A program made the translations under genes and the position numbers. Shown here piece by piece: positions 21,928-35,204 of a DNA stretch of 64,000 nt (positions are counted from its first letter, which is position 1; every line of letters begins with the position of its first letter). Where the stretch lies: assembly GCA_905250025.1 (NCBI GenBank), contig CAJNOJ010000049.1, forward strand, positions 186,001-250,000. Reading direction: 5' to 3'. Source of the stretch: Adineta ricciae. Taxonomy: Eukaryota; Rotifera; Eurotatoria; Adinetida; Adinetidae. The notes beneath the pieces are model-generated. The model made no database searches. It was given only the letters and a program-made list of their open reading frames with translations, and was not told where the DNA came from.

Positions 21928-24900
21928 TTGAATTATCGAATGCGTAGATTAGATATGTTCGAATGTAAACTTAATTACTATTTATTGTACCCATTAATCT
22001 CAAGTTATTATTTGATCATTTTATCATAAATTAACGACGAATTATCGAAATAGCCATTTTTATTCAGTGCATCCTAACCCAACACATTTTGAAATGCCTT
22101 TTCCTAACAACTTACTATATTCTCTTTCAATTTCTACGCATGATGCATATCCTTTCCACAGTCAACAATATCTAAACACTATCGAAAGCTAATCTAAGCG
22201 TTTACATACCGTGGTCTAAGAATAATATTTCTTCAGATTATCTGCAACTGTTATATTTATATGTGAAAGGCAAAGTAAAAGTACGAAACATTTGCGAATA
22301 TTCTATTTTTAATATGTGTCAGCTGTCCTGGACAGATACGATTTGATCTCGTGGTCTGTTTTAAAAAATTTTTTCTCTACTTTATAAGTCTGTTAAACGC
22401 GTACACAGGAAATGATAGTATAGTAACTCGTTGTATTTCCCTGGCTACTGCTGCTGCTTCTTTCTCTCTGTTTCTCTCCTGCTCTTTCTATTTCTCTCGT
22501 AACACGCTATCGAGAAATATACGTCGTTTTTCCAAAATAGTATTTTTTTTCTTTCTCTTACGCTTGTCCTTTATCAGCCTTGTTCTAGATGTCAACAAAG
22601 CAAAGATATATAGATACATGTGTGACTGACTGACAGGACCCATCTGTAGAATATTGATAGACACCGTGTACTATTGCCAAGCGTTCGTATTTGTCTCTAT
22701 ATCAGCCTTGATCATTAGTCGTCGATGGAGAAAACCAACATGCGAATATAGTACCTGTCTCATTGAGAAGTGCAATCTTGAAACACTAGGCCCGACTGTT
22801 GACATCCGAGTCGCACTTTTCCATTCAGAGAAGATATTTCTTTACAATTAGCGTGTTTTTCTTCGTATAGGTTTGTTTTGAGAAAATGAAGAAAACAAAG
22901 TCGATGTCTTCAGCTCGATGATGTCAGTAATCAATGAGATTAAGCACAGAAGAAGAACTATGAATGACAATAAACAAATGTTATAGTACTACTACGATTT
23001 ATGCAGATCTTTCGTAGAAAAAAATGCTGCTCTAACATCTATGCTCTTTGTTGATGGCTTCTAATTGATTAGCGTTGGAGAATAAGACGAATATTCATTT
23101 CTGGGCGATAATTGACCGTTAAAATCTGCCGTTTCTGAATTCACTTGATGACAGTCTCATATTCGAGCATGCCAAGCGAAGTAATCAGCAACATTTTCTA
23201 ATAGAAAATAGTTGAGATAACATTTCATAGGATTTCCTGAATAGATCACATTATTTGTTATTTCCCAGTCCGGAGTTCGCCATGCACAGAGAGAAAAAGA
23301 AAGTTCACTGTTGCACTCGATTCGATTGATGTACGAATCAAAATTGAAAATAACTTCGAATACCACCTGTTCGGTTTTCTTCGCTAACCGTGTGTTCTTA
23401 AGAGAAAGACTGGCGTCAACAAAAGCGATCAGAATTGGCATGTTGTTTAGATCATTAGTCTACGGTTGGATGCGTTGTGTCGGAGAACGATTAAAATACA
23501 GATGTTAAATAGATCGATTTTCAAGCAATTTAGACAACTATTTGCATTTCTTATTGAATGTTGTGCGGCGAAAAATGTACTCAAACTAAAACGATACTGT
23601 TGATGTCAACAATTCAATTATCAAGGCAATCGAAGAGATACAAATTGCATATTTCGTTCGAAAATACTCCGATTATTAATCACAGACTAATCTGAAAAAT
23701 GAATTCGCGCCATCGGATGAAACAAGAAGAAAGAAAAAATGAGATCAAGCGACCGATGCGCACTAGTTCATGTGAAATTTAATGAAAAAAAAAGCGACGA
23801 CATTTCTTATTAATATAAATGATTGCATATCACGCAATGGAAAACTAATACAAATAGTCAATATATGCAAAGCGATTATCCATGGAATTCTTGATATTTT
23901 ATATCAAATAAACTGCGGCATATCTTGGAAAAAAAACTATTTCAGAATCATCGAGATCCTATCGTGCTTTCGGTATGTGTGCATACTTCACATGACAGAT
24001 AAATCTTATACAAAGATATAATTAATCTCTAGCAGCTTGCTCAACTTAATAAGCTTACAGAATGAATATGTCGAGTCAGTACGATAAACAATTGTTGTTT
24101 TAATAGCAAAGATTTGATGTCATAGAGAAGGAATAAATAGAGGAAGTGTTCTCGGTTGATAATAGGAAATTATCGGGTAGTGCACTTGAATGCCTTTGAA
24201 TGGCACGTTACTCCTTTGTTCGAATAATTGAAAAGAAAAACGACGATGTAATCGCAAATTTCTGGTTAATTAACAAAAATGATAAAATAAAGATCAAATT
24301 CTCGAATTTCAATCGATAAAATAAGAAAATTGTTCGATTCCCATGGTAAGTCAGAAAAGAAAAAGGCTATCCTCGAGAGACTAAACTGCCAAAGTAGAAA
24401 AATTAGGATTATTATCATATCTTACTGTGAATACAGTCAGCCAACGAAAGTGAGAAAGTGTACTCGGAAAAAAATCATACAATCCGCTATGTTTAAGACA
24501 ATTTTTCTTTCAAATGAATCAATTGTGATCTATTTGCGTTCGAGAAAAGATGAATTTACAGTGAGTTGATACTCTCAATCAATAGATTTCCATGCTTAAT
24601 TGAAATTCAACGGGGAGATCTGGTTTTTTGGCAAATCAACTTGAGGGTGAGGACAATATTTGCTAGAAAAGAAGGAAAACTGTCAAAATTAAAGACGTAG
24701 AATGGAAGAGGTGTTACCCGGTTTAACTAATATTACGGGCAATTTTGTTTCAATATTGAAATATGGAACAAGTACGCAATTTATTCATCACGGTATGAAA
24801 AGCATTTTCAATCTTCAGTTTTATAAATGAAAAAAACTATTTTAAGTACTGAAATAATCATTCTCATGACTTGTTGAGTAGATATTTTAGTGAAACCTTG

Positions 24901-25757
24901 AAAATGTTTTATGTATAAGATATTTTCGATTATCTGAAGAGGACGAGCTATTTTTTTCATTATGCCAGATGTCTGACGAAGCATTTCTCAACAACGTCTT
25001 CACTTTTGAACCATACGGAATTCAATTATCAATACGGTAAACTCGATAATATCATAATTGGCGTATGATTTTCATTATTAACTTCCTTCTGAACATCGAG
25101 CTAGACGTCTTCTTCGTGCAACACATTATTTAGATCCACAGAACGTGCTGAAAGTCATGTGTATAAAAAAAAGAGTGCAACAAAATTAGTCCTTTTTGCA
25201 ATAGATCACGACTGGTTCGATCGAGGTGTTGTCAAAGCCAAATTGTGCAGAGAATCTCACTCCAATCTGATTGTCATGTAAACAATCGGACGAGCGTCTT
25301 AACTCATTCTAGTAGTGTACTCGAAAAGTGGGTACATTGACGAGGTTGAAGGTTCTTTTAATACACGTACGAAAGCTTGATTGAACATTAACTGGAAAAT
25401 CTCGAGAGCAGCTCTTCGAACAAAGAACTTCAACTAGTAGTTCCGGATTGTGCTCGGTAATTTATCAGAGGAAAAGTTCAAAATCTGATAAGTACATTGC
25501 CGGTACGTTTTTCATCCTCGAAATCTAAATAACAAGGCTACTTCGAACGAAAAAGTATTCATACATGTGCAGAAAAAAGTCAATGACAATAACATATGAA
25601 TATATTAAGTTTATTGATTGATAGTAAACATGAAATTAAGTATATCGAATACTTTATTTTTTGTAGAGATGAGATTTTGATCGTATGACAAAAAAGTAAG
25701 CCTCACTATGTCTTGACGTCAAGCGGATAAAGAAAAAGTTGAGAATTACGAGTTTTT
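21928..25757. other. 3.8-kb gene-poor region
   Basis: AT-rich, with short scattered ORFs (for example 22351-22629 and 23782-24021) of low-complexity composition and no family resemblance. No tRNA, transposon ORF, long direct repeat or terminal inverted repeat was noticed by eye. It lies between the divergent-type GPCR and the neuropeptide precursor and may hold distal regulatory DNA or untranslated exons. Confidence 0.35.
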
Positions 25758-26147
25758 TTAACCTCGCATTGCATGAAAACCTTGCGGTACATATCTTCGA
25801 TTGTCAGCATGTTCTCGGTGTTGACGATAGTGTCGATAATTACCTTGCAGTAGAGCTGCTCTTAACATAAGACTCGTCAAACGACTTTTCGACGCTGCGG
25901 GATACTGATTTGAGTTGAAACCGTAAAAAAATGGCGATGATGGCTGAAATGTAAGACTATCCGGACGATAATTTTCCGCATATAAACGCTTATTCCAATT
26001 GAATGTGTCGCGATCGGTGGCAACAGGTGAAATGGACGATGAATAGGAATGTGAAATTAAACAAAGAAATAAAAGGATAATTAAGATGAAACTATGAAAT
26101 CGAACAAATGACGATGAACTTGTGTCAATTAATTGAAAAACTGCCAT
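25758..26147 (-). CDS. neuropeptide precursor, candidate tachykinin-related peptide
   Basis: Predicted secreted prohormone of 129 aa read from the ATG at 26147, which lies just after a 3' splice-site-like ACTTTCAG. The open frame continues upstream to 26279, but that part is not needed for a signal peptide. Residues 16-35 are strongly hydrophobic (FILIILLFLCLISHS). Basic sites include NKR near residue 54 and NRR near 117. The last 11 residues, after RR, are YVPQGFHAMRG then stop. Cleavage after RR and amidation at the terminal Gly would give YVPQGFHAMR-amide. This fits the protostome tachykinin-related pattern (GF-x-G/A/P-x-R-amide), and is close to the mussel peptide ending GFHAVR-amide recalled from the literature. 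Only one such peptide copy is present. Function is inferred, not shown. Confidence 0.75.
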   Translation of the reverse strand: MAVFQLIDTSSSSFVRFHSFILIILLFLCLISHSYSSSISPVATDRDTFNWNKRLYAENYRPDSLTFQPSSPFFYGFNSNQYPAASKSRLTSLMLRAALLQGNYRHYRQHREHADNRRYVPQGFHAMRG

Positions 26148-29100
26148 ATCTGAAAGTACACACAAGATTCTCTTAAGTGTTGACATGAACTTTACTAAGT
26201 CATATGTAAGTAGCGAAAAAAATAGGCGAAGAGCGCACAGAATTTGCCGCCCTGTATCTCTGAAGACTTGGAAGATCAAGTAATATTACTTTTCAACGAC
26301 CAATTCTATTTACCTGATGTGCTAAAGACGATTCCAAACGAGAAAAGATTTGAAGACATGCAATGACAGAAAAACTTTCTAGGAGACGTGTTTAAATAAT
26401 AGTATCGATGTTTGAACTAGTCTATCTAGGCTTTCATTATCTCGAAGAAGACGTTTTACATCTTTCCTTCATACTTGTCATACGAAAATGTATCTTATCG
26501 GAAGTAGAGAGGTTGTCTATTAAAGAAACTCATCGTGTTGAATGCCATATTTCCGTTACATTTCTAATTCCTTGCCTCGTTTTTTATTTGCGACAAGCAC
26601 AAAATCAGCACTTTCCACATGCGTTAACCTTCTGTTCTGATTCATTCTCTTTGAACTTGTGTTCAACTAGCAGCTCATCTCAATATACTTCTTTGCATCC
26701 ATACTTCGACTCGAATTTTCCCATCGTCATCATGATAATGATAGGAGAAACTTGTCTTTACTTAACATACAACAAGATGCAATTAATTCTTCAGTCAATT
26801 AAAATTGAGCCTGCCGCCTACAAGACTTACTTTTGTCACTAAATGTTTGTGACAAACTCTCCTTTTCTCGGAATGAATGAAGAACCTAATTTTATCTTCC
26901 AGCTGGCTTAGACAAGACTACCGATTAAAAGGCTAATATCCGTTTTGAGAAAAAGTCATGTTTGACAATTATCTTCTCAATAAATTTTTTTTTAAAATAT
27001 TCTAATTGATTTCAAAACTGAATTCTCAGACTTGAACGACCAGGATCTCCAAGCCACTTCGAGTCATTTACTCCACAGATTGCATCAGATTGTTCAGCTA
27101 CACAAAACTCTGAAAACGATCTTCCTTAGTAATTACGAAAAATCTCTTATCAATTATCTCAGGCGATAAGTTTTCTTATCTAATAATTTTTACAAATTAA
27201 CGAGGAGCCTGTAGTCTATACAATCTATCATGAGGGATAATCAAAAATTGGCATTGATAGAGCCCAGTAATTTGTAAATGACATGAGGAAAAGTAGTCTA
27301 CTCAGTGCGTTTGAGAGAGAACAAACTTTGATTACAAAGATGATCATATAAAGAATAACAAGGCCGGTAATGAATCCTATCTCTTGATACATTCTGTTTA
27401 GTTAGAATTGTCATCTTAATTCCTTTTGTTTAACTCAGTGTAGCGCATCCAAAACCAACTATACTTCCTCTATTCTGGTAACACATTCGGAGTTAATCAG
27501 ACAAATAAATATTCGTGATAAACTTTGTTTCTGTTCTATTTAATATTCGCGTGGGTGAGACTTGTCATTGTTTACGATTAAATCTCATCATAAATCTATG
27601 AAATATTGATTAAAACAGAACGAATCTACGCTATTTTACCCGACGAAGGAAGCTCGGTAGTTAGTACAACGAGCGAGGTTAACTTTTGTTGATTCATCGA
27701 ATAAGTTTTGCATAGTCGTTGAGTTTCCGCATCCAATAAAAACAAGATGTTTGAATTATTCATCGAATCAGTGCATAAATTAACTACAGATCATTCGTTA
27801 TTGACATTAAGGAAGAAAAAAACTTCACAATCAATCGTTGAACCGCAAAGAAAAGTACTCGAATATCAGTCATTTCTCACCAATTCAATCACGACTGCCC
27901 GATCATTTCATACATGCGGGTCAAAGTAAATAGCGAACATAAAACAATTCTCGAGAATACTCAATAATCGGATGTGTCGGAAATGGAATTTAGATACAAC
28001 CAACTTCCGTGTTTTTATTGTTCTTATCGAAAATACAAAAATAAAAGTGAATCCTACAAGTTGATTTACACTAACATTCGATCAAAGTAAGTGGAACGAT
28101 CAACACACTTCATATGTTGTTCCTTGACAAAGCTTCGTTTTCTCATGAGATGTGTCCCGAATGTATTTATTGATTAGTTCTGTGCAGCGAAGTCGAATAA
28201 ATAAATCTGTTCCATTAACTCATTAGCATGAATAGTCATACCGCTACTCATTCGACTCTTTCATCTTTCGAGATCAACAAACATTGATTTCACGGTCATT
28301 TCTCGAAAACAATCGATCACAAGTAAGTCGAAGTCCAGCCATCAGATGTTTTTCCTGTTAAGAAACAAAAATTCACTCGATGACTTTGAACATCAACGTT
28401 CATACTATACAAATTCTATTCATTCTTCTAATCATTAGGCATTTTCGTCTAGCCAATCGACTTGTCATTTCGCTTCTAATCTTCCAGACAGACAACAAGT
28501 CAAACCTCTCATAATCGAACACTCCAATTTCAACTGGCATCAGGTGGATAGTAGCCATCAACTGAATACAGAAAACTAATCAGACAAATTGCCGTTTCTT
28601 CCACCGAATTGTCTTACATTTAGCCTGAAGCTAATACGTTCCATCATTCTCGCTGGCTAATTAGCTGACGTGAACTTATACACTGAAAAACGCCGTAAGC
28701 AATATCATCTGACAACGAATACGTCAAGTTTATATTTCTATGTATATATATAGATATCACAGGCATTGAGAGAGTGAATGAAAAGCACACGTACACATTT
28801 CTACGACTAGAAAAATACGAATTCGTCATCGTCGATTGTAAAAGCCATGAGAATAGCCGAGCAGAAGAAGATTTACGACGAAAAGCCAATAGAATCGACT
28901 TCGACAAATTGATCCTTGATTGAGTAGAAGTTCAATTTGCGCTAGAAAAGAAGAAAATCAAAAAATAACATGTTGAAATCATTAGAGTGTCTATTGACAT
29001 AGGATAGTTTTATACACACATAAAATGTGAATGAGAAAGAGAACAAGATATTATTCTAAACACGTCATGTCCACTCAGAGATGAGATTAATTGTATATGC

Positions 29101-29196
29101 TTGGACAACAACAACTTGTAAGGATGCCGCCCTTAACAAATACACACTTTTAGTACTAGCACTCATTCATTCATCCGTTCTATTCATTCGACTGTC
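26148..29196. other. 3.0-kb gene-poor region
   Basis: AT-rich sequence with no supported gene. The 144-codon plus-strand ORF at 26408-26842 has no domain, signal peptide or intron evidence. The minus-strand ORF at 28644-28907 lies downstream of the Ig-domain gene but does not continue it in a convincing way. Some of this region could be the Ig gene 3'UTR and the 5' part of the neuropeptide transcript. Confidence 0.35.
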
Positions 29197-31243
29197 TCAC
29201 AAAGCTAATCTCCTTTCCATTTGCCAGATGTAATGAAACCTACCATATGATGGCGATGATATTCGACGATATTTGGCTAATAATGTTGCGGTTTCTGTTG
29301 ATGTTGTCGTTCGATTAATTAAAATCGTATCTAAGAAAGAAAGATCATTCTTTTGGTTTTTTTCTTGAATCAATTTCAACAGAGAATTTCTCTACCATCG
29401 ATATTAATAAACGCTTTGGAGATTTTCAAAGGATTTTCTGCTTCACATTCGTACATGCCAAAGATATTCGGAGTAATCTAAATCCAAAATACGAACAAAT
29501 GTGATAATATTATCGTTATCCAGATGGAAATCACTTGTTCGCATCTGGTTCAACTTACATCTAAGACGAGTAGAAGTTCAACTGTATAATCATTGATTTG
29601 TTTACGTTTGATATCATTTATCTCAAAACGATTTCGTTTCCATTTAGCTGTTGTTAATGGACGAGCGAAGATCGTACAGTTGAGCACGAGACGCGACGAT
29701 TGGATTGATGAGTGAATTGTCAATTCAGGTGAAACTATGAGACGAATACATAGTGGTGATTATGATAATAATAAGAGAAGAAAAAGACATGTGTCCATTT
29801 TCGAGATCGTCTCATTTTCTTATCGTACACCTACACATTTCAATCAGCACATTCAAACTAATCATTATATTATCATTAATGTCCTATTGTGTTCGAAAGA
29901 AAAGTTTCTTTTTGTGTCTTAATTTAGATGATTGAGTCATAATACTCGAGTGAATTCATTCATTTGATACGACGTAAAGTTTGTAATGCAGGAAAAGATA
30001 TTTACTTGATGGAAGTAAACGTTTCGTTCGTGTATCGCGTGGTGGAATACCATTATCAGCGAGACATTGATAGTCAACTGGAGCTGTACGAGAAAGATTT
30101 TTGATTAATAATTTGTTATCGAACGCGATGATGTCTAAAAGAAAGAATTGGTCAAAAGGATGAGTTGGTTGCGTAACATACTTCGATCGTTTCGTTTGTT
30201 GATTAAATATCGTTTGCCTGGGATATGCCAGATGATTTTGGGAGGCGGTGTACCTCGAGCGGAACATTTTAAAATGATTTGTTCATTTTCTTGAAGTATT
30301 TCATTGTTATTTGATTCAATGGTTATGTCGACTATTTTCGGAGGTGCTAAAAATGAACAGAAATGTCAAATCTGTCTGTCACATTTGAAGATACTTCATC
30401 GAAATGATAACCTATTAGTCACAAGTCATCCAATCTCGATGTTTAATCGTTCAACGAGTGAAACCTTAGAGAATGTTATTTTGTCTCATTGCATAAAAAC
30501 TGTCTCGTCCGAAAGACGTGAAAACATTTCGACGTGTTAAAAAGATATTGTTTATATCTCATCAAATAGCCATCGGAAGCGCTTTTTTCTATCTTCATCA
30601 CAAATCGAGTCACAGATGGATGTGAGACAAATAAATGTGCTTACTCAAAACGGTTAAATTGAACCGTTTGATGATCGTCGATGTCTGATGATCTGATGAC
30701 GAAGAAACGCGACACGTGTATTCTCCGCCATCATCATCGGATACATCGGATAAAATCAAAGACCAAGTCCATGCATATCTACAAATATCGGAATGCTTCT
30801 ATGAAAGAGATAAACGTGAAGCTGTGTTTCATACGTATGTTCAAGCAGAAATCTTGTTCGATCACCATTATCAATATCTTCATCAGTTTTTGTTATTAAT
30901 AAACGTCCCGTGGGTCCGTAGAAATCCGCCTAGAATACATCAATTCTATTATGTATACATATATGTCATTCTAATCTGATATTATATATTTCCCTCGTGA
31001 ATATCCGACGTAATCATGTTTATTATGCTTATTTTATTGTCAAGAAGGAAAAAAATGATCGAAGCAAGATGATAAATGACATGAGAAACTTACTTGTTTG
31101 TTGGAATATTTCTCCGGTAAATCACATATCAACGTAGCGGTTTCACCTGTATTGACCGAAACATTCTCCAAATAATCATCGGACTGTACGTTGGATAAAG
31201 ACAAGAGTAGAAAGAAACTTGTGCAATAGATTGAAATCATCAT
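29197..31243 (-). CDS. secreted immunoglobulin-domain protein (three Ig domains)
   Basis: Reconstructed from eight exons read on the minus strand: 31243-31094, 30929-30835, 30778-30645, 30346-30182, 30134-30006, 29734-29559, 29477-29396, 29330-29197. The sum is 1,065 nt, 355 codons (354 aa), with all phases consistent. Residues 1-21 (MMISIYCTSFFLLLSLSNVQS) are a signal peptide. Ig1 runs from GETATLICDL to DDDGGEYTCRV. Ig2 runs from QIILKCSARGTPPPKIIW to VDYQCLADNG. Ig3 runs from LVLNCTIF and AKWKRNR to GMYECEAENP. The D-x-G-x-Y-x-C signatures are clear in Ig1 and Ig3. No transmembrane helix follows, so it may be secreted or have an unseen anchor exon. The last codons (from GRFHYIW) could be read-through of a donor site. 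It resembles lachesin/IgLON-like adhesion proteins. Confidence 0.8.
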
Positions 31244-33080
31244 CTTTGACGTTTTCTCATTTTCATCTAATACAGAAATAAAAAAAGAGAAGATTTGTAA
31301 AGTAGACACATTGACAAAAAGAAAGTTGTACTAATGCCAGCTACATCACTCGTTCATTATTCAAATGACTCTTTTTCTTTCTTTCTGTCTCTTCTATTCT
31401 CCCTCTCTCTCTCCCTTTCTCTCTTGTCCATATAATTATACTCGAACATGCGTATGTATGTATGTGTGTGTGCTCATTTTTGATTCGGTGTGCGTGGACA
31501 GGACAAGGAAAGAAGAAGAAAAAGCATGACTGATTATCATCTTTGCTGAAAAAGAAGTGAACGAAAGAGATTGAAGAGGAAATTACGAACCTTGAACAAA
31601 TTGAAAAAACTCATCTTACTGGAACATTAACCAGCGTACATTATCGAGCGCGTTTCTCTCCATCTCTCTTCATATATACAAATCCCTTAGCTTTCGTTAT
31701 GTTTATTTCATTATAGACTATCTCCATACAATAAGATTACTCAAGGATACATATTCTTCGTGTGACACACCCAAAATTAATTGAAAGAGAGAGAGAGAAA
31801 GAAAAAGAGCCCGAGATTTACCTGCATTTTGGATATTTAATGTTGTCGGCAGTCTAGTCAAAGGTATTCACTTGAACACAATTCTTTTGCACTGCTGCTA
31901 GGGTGATTAAATTCAAGCACATAGAACGTACATACACACACACACATATATATATATGAACAATTAGAAACGAGTTCGTTTGAAGAATTTTTTCTTCTCC
32001 TTCAACTTTCTTTTCTTGTTGCCCTAAAAAAAGACGACGAAAGGAAGTGCACTGCCGGGAATGGAAAGAACAGAGAGAATGTATTCAGATTGAATACAAG
32101 CGGAAAAACGACGATCGTACGCGACGATCAATTGTGTGACCTGCTGTTTCTAAATGTTTTATATATACGTTCATATACAGTTAGATTAATGATAGAGTAA
32201 AGTATTAATTGAAATAGGAGAAAGGAACAGCGGTGGTACGAGTTCAAATTTCTCTTTGTGCTTCAAACAAAATACATTCGATCGGCGGTTGCTGTATGCA
32301 TAGGAAAAGACGATAGATAGAATGAAGAATCAATCAGTTTGGAGATTACTCAATCAATTTGGATTGTCGTGTTGTCTGATCTGAGAGATTTGTATATAGA
32401 TGAGAGATAAAGAACAGATGGACGAGAGATGAAGGACAACATGCGAAATCTTGATTCTTGTTTCTTTTTTTTATGGTTGTTGAAATGAATTGTTTGAAAT
32501 GGAAATAAAAATGTTAACATGGAGAGATGCGATTCTTTGCATAAACTAACAGAGAACACCTCTAGCTACGCGGTGACCTTTGAGAAAAGAAAAAAGAATC
32601 AGCGAAAAGGATTTTTCCTTTAGTTTCAAATGAGATTTGATACTTTAAAAGCTTTGATTACATCATCAGTAGGTATGAGCATTAAGCCGATGGAACACGC
32701 ATGGAGAACAAAGTTATACAAATGACTGATTTTCATCGTTAATTGCTGATCGAAATATGTTGTTGTTTTCTTTTTGATTTGAAAATGAAAAAATATTTTC
32801 TTTTCGAAGGAGAGAAATCATCATGCTCTATGAATAATTTACATAGGACTTTTCATTGAATATTTTCTCTTATGATAAGGAAATATTTTCGGATCAATCG
32901 ATTCACTTGTTTGTTCAACGGATTAGATTTACTTATTGTTTGTCAGCATTGTTGATCAGGGATTATTTCACATAGAAGCAGAGGGAATTAAAAAGGTTCG
33001 TTTTATTTAGATAAATTATTTTCTAGAGGAAAAAATGAACCTTCAAACACAATAATCAACATCAGATAGTGTTCATTGGA
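31244..33080. other. intergenic region with simple repeats
   Basis: About 1.8 kb upstream of the Ig-domain gene and downstream of the Rh gene. It contains a CT-rich tract at 31370-31425, short TATG/TG repeats at 31450-31470, an ACACAC-TATATA stretch at 31931-31957 and a GAGAGA run near 31787. A TTAG just upstream of 31266 suggests a 5'UTR splice acceptor or trans-splice site for the Ig gene. No coding region seen. Confidence 0.4.
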
Positions 33081-34455
33081 TTATAAACGTGCTGAAGGAT
33101 GATTTTGAAGTAATGGTTTGTGAGGATCTTCAGGTAGATGCCAGTGAATTTCATCGTCAAAGTCGTTTTCTTTTTGAGAGAAGATCGGCAGACGTAAAAT
33201 GATACCTGTCACAAGTCCACCGACAAGTCCCATGCCAAGAGTCAATGCTAAACCAGCCGCTTGATAACCAGATTGAGTACTATTACCTCGAAAAGCACCA
33301 CCACCAAGACATGAATCTGTCAGATGATTTAGATAACCTGAACGATCACTAATCGAAGCAACAATAATGCCTGTGATGCCTGACATAAATCCAGGCATAC
33401 CGTGCAAATTGTGAACTCCGCATGTATCATGAATACGAATGTGTTTCAATCTGGGTGTAAGAAATTCATAACCTAAAACTGATATCATACCAGCAAGTGT
33501 ACCGATGACCATCGCACCGTGAAGTCCGATGTTCGATCCGGCAATGGTTCCGACAGCAACTCCGCCGGCTAATGTAGAATTTTGAACATGTACCATGTCG
33601 AATCGACCCCTTTTGACAAGATTTGACATGAGAAAAGCACCGATAACTGAGGAACAGATCGAGATGTAGGTGTTCACTACTGCATAGAGACGAGTAACAC
33701 CGGTTGCGACACCGGCGTTGAATGATGGCCAAAAACAAAAGAGAAAAATCGTTCCAACCATTGCGAATATATCGGAAGTGTAACGTGATTTTTCATGAGG
33801 AGAATCTTCAACATTTCTGCGATACAAAACAAATGCAACCGCCAAACCGAAATAAGCACCTAAAGAGGAGATTTCCTATAAACTTCTCGACAATCTTTCT
33901 TTTCTTACCAAATACATGAACATACATCGATTCACCAGGATCAAACGCACAGAATATATGTAAACCGATATATTCATTGACAACCTGAATTGGTACTTCC
34001 AGCAATGCCATGAGAATCAATTGAACAGGATTCGCTTTTCCCAACACCGCACCCATAGATATTAAAATACTTGCTGAGACAAAATCCGCTGTTGTTAAAC
34101 TTTGAACATCGACAATAAATTTCTGATTCGTAGTATTCCAATCGAATAGATAACCGCGAACAATAACTGCCCATTCTAATGTAAAAGCGCAAAGAATAAA
34201 ATTGAATCCAACCGATGAGAATGAATATCGTCGTAGAAATGTCATTAAATATCCAAAGCCGATGAACATCATCACGTGAATATCCGTGAACATGGAATAA
34301 TAGAATTCCACCAAACCACGCGGTGGGTTTTCATAGTTTGTGACATTTGTAACAGGAAAATATCGATACTCACTATGAAAACCCAGTAGAAATGTAAATA
34401 GAATTTGAAAAATAAGTAACAACAGAGGGAATAAGAATGTACGAAAGTTCATCAT
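33081..34455 (-). CDS. Rh-family ammonium transporter
   Basis: Rh glycoprotein-type ammonia channel of the plasma membrane. Two exons, 33909-34455 and 33081-33859, with a 49-nt intron at 33860-33908; 1,326 nt, 441 aa. The join restores MYVHVFGAYFGLAVA, which carries the first of the twin pore histidines. The second lies in GVHNLHGMPG. The Asp of CAFDPGESM matches the conserved Rh aspartate. About 11-12 hydrophobic segments are visible, with a first extracellular loop carrying an N-glycosylation site (NVTNY). The C-terminus is short and cytoplasmic (ending QNHPSARL). Length and motifs follow RhAG/RhBG/RhCG rather than bacterial AmtB or plant-type AMT. Likely role: NH3/NH4+ excretion. Confidence 0.95.
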
Positions 34456-35204
34456 TTTCTGTTCGTTTCAATGAAATTTTTTCCGAAGTTATTTATACAT
34501 TGGAAGATTTTGTACTTATAGAATTTCTTTTTCTTTCTACTTCTTGCCACACATTGATGTGAACAAGCCACTTGAAATGTTGTCACAAAGGTAATCGAAA
34601 ATAATCATTTAATGAATCGAGGTTGTAGGGTGCAGAGATATAATCCAACTGGTGGGCTTTCCGCCTTTGTTTTTCTGTTTCAGATCAGAATATGTGTTGA
34701 ATATCAGAACGAAGAAGAACAAACAACACTTGTTTTTTCAAGATGAAATATTCGTTCGATGAGTTCACAATAATCGACTTTTTGCTCGCTCTCGTCAATA
34801 TTGAAATGTAAAAACAAAGTCCATTCGATAAAATAATTCGTTGTTTATAACCAAAACGAAAAAGATCATTTTCTTTTTTATGATAGTCTTTTTCTATGAA
34901 AATTCACGCAAGAAAGATTTATGAAGTCAATTGTTTTCCCCTAATTTCACTCTTTTTTTATTATTTTGCCCTTAAATTGAAATCAATATTAAGAAAGTGA
35001 TTTTGAAAACCATGGAATAGGCCAACAATTATTTAACAATGGCGGTCGCGAAAAATCTCACACGGGTTTTAGCAGAATATGATGAGTTGTTAATTTATTT
35101 TAATTTAATTAATACAAAAGAACTTTTTCAAGAGTCGAAGTCACTTTCGTGATATTTTCTGATGATTATCTTGAGTAAGTATTTATTTGTATAAGTTGCT
35201 TTTT
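34456..35204. other. intergenic region
   Basis: About 750 nt between the start of the Rh gene and the stop of the PARP gene, both on the minus strand. AT-rich, with no supported ORF. It should contain the Rh promoter and the PARP 3'UTR. Confidence 0.4.

Noticed and set aside
22351-22851. Two plus-strand ORFs (92 and 65 codons)
   Set aside because: Phe/Ser/Leu-rich translations of pyrimidine-rich DNA without any supporting signal.
26408-26842. 144-codon plus-strand ORF in the gene-poor region
   Set aside because: No signal peptide, domain or splice evidence, and composition like the surrounding non-coding DNA.
28644-28907. Minus-strand ORF considered as the C-terminal anchor exon of the Ig-domain gene
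   Set aside because: No acceptor in the right phase was found that gives a plausible transmembrane or GPI tail.
29197-29250. Alternative donor GTAGG in the last Ig exon
   Set aside because: Using it leads only to very short tails with stops in the following acceptors; the read-through ending was preferred, though not proven.
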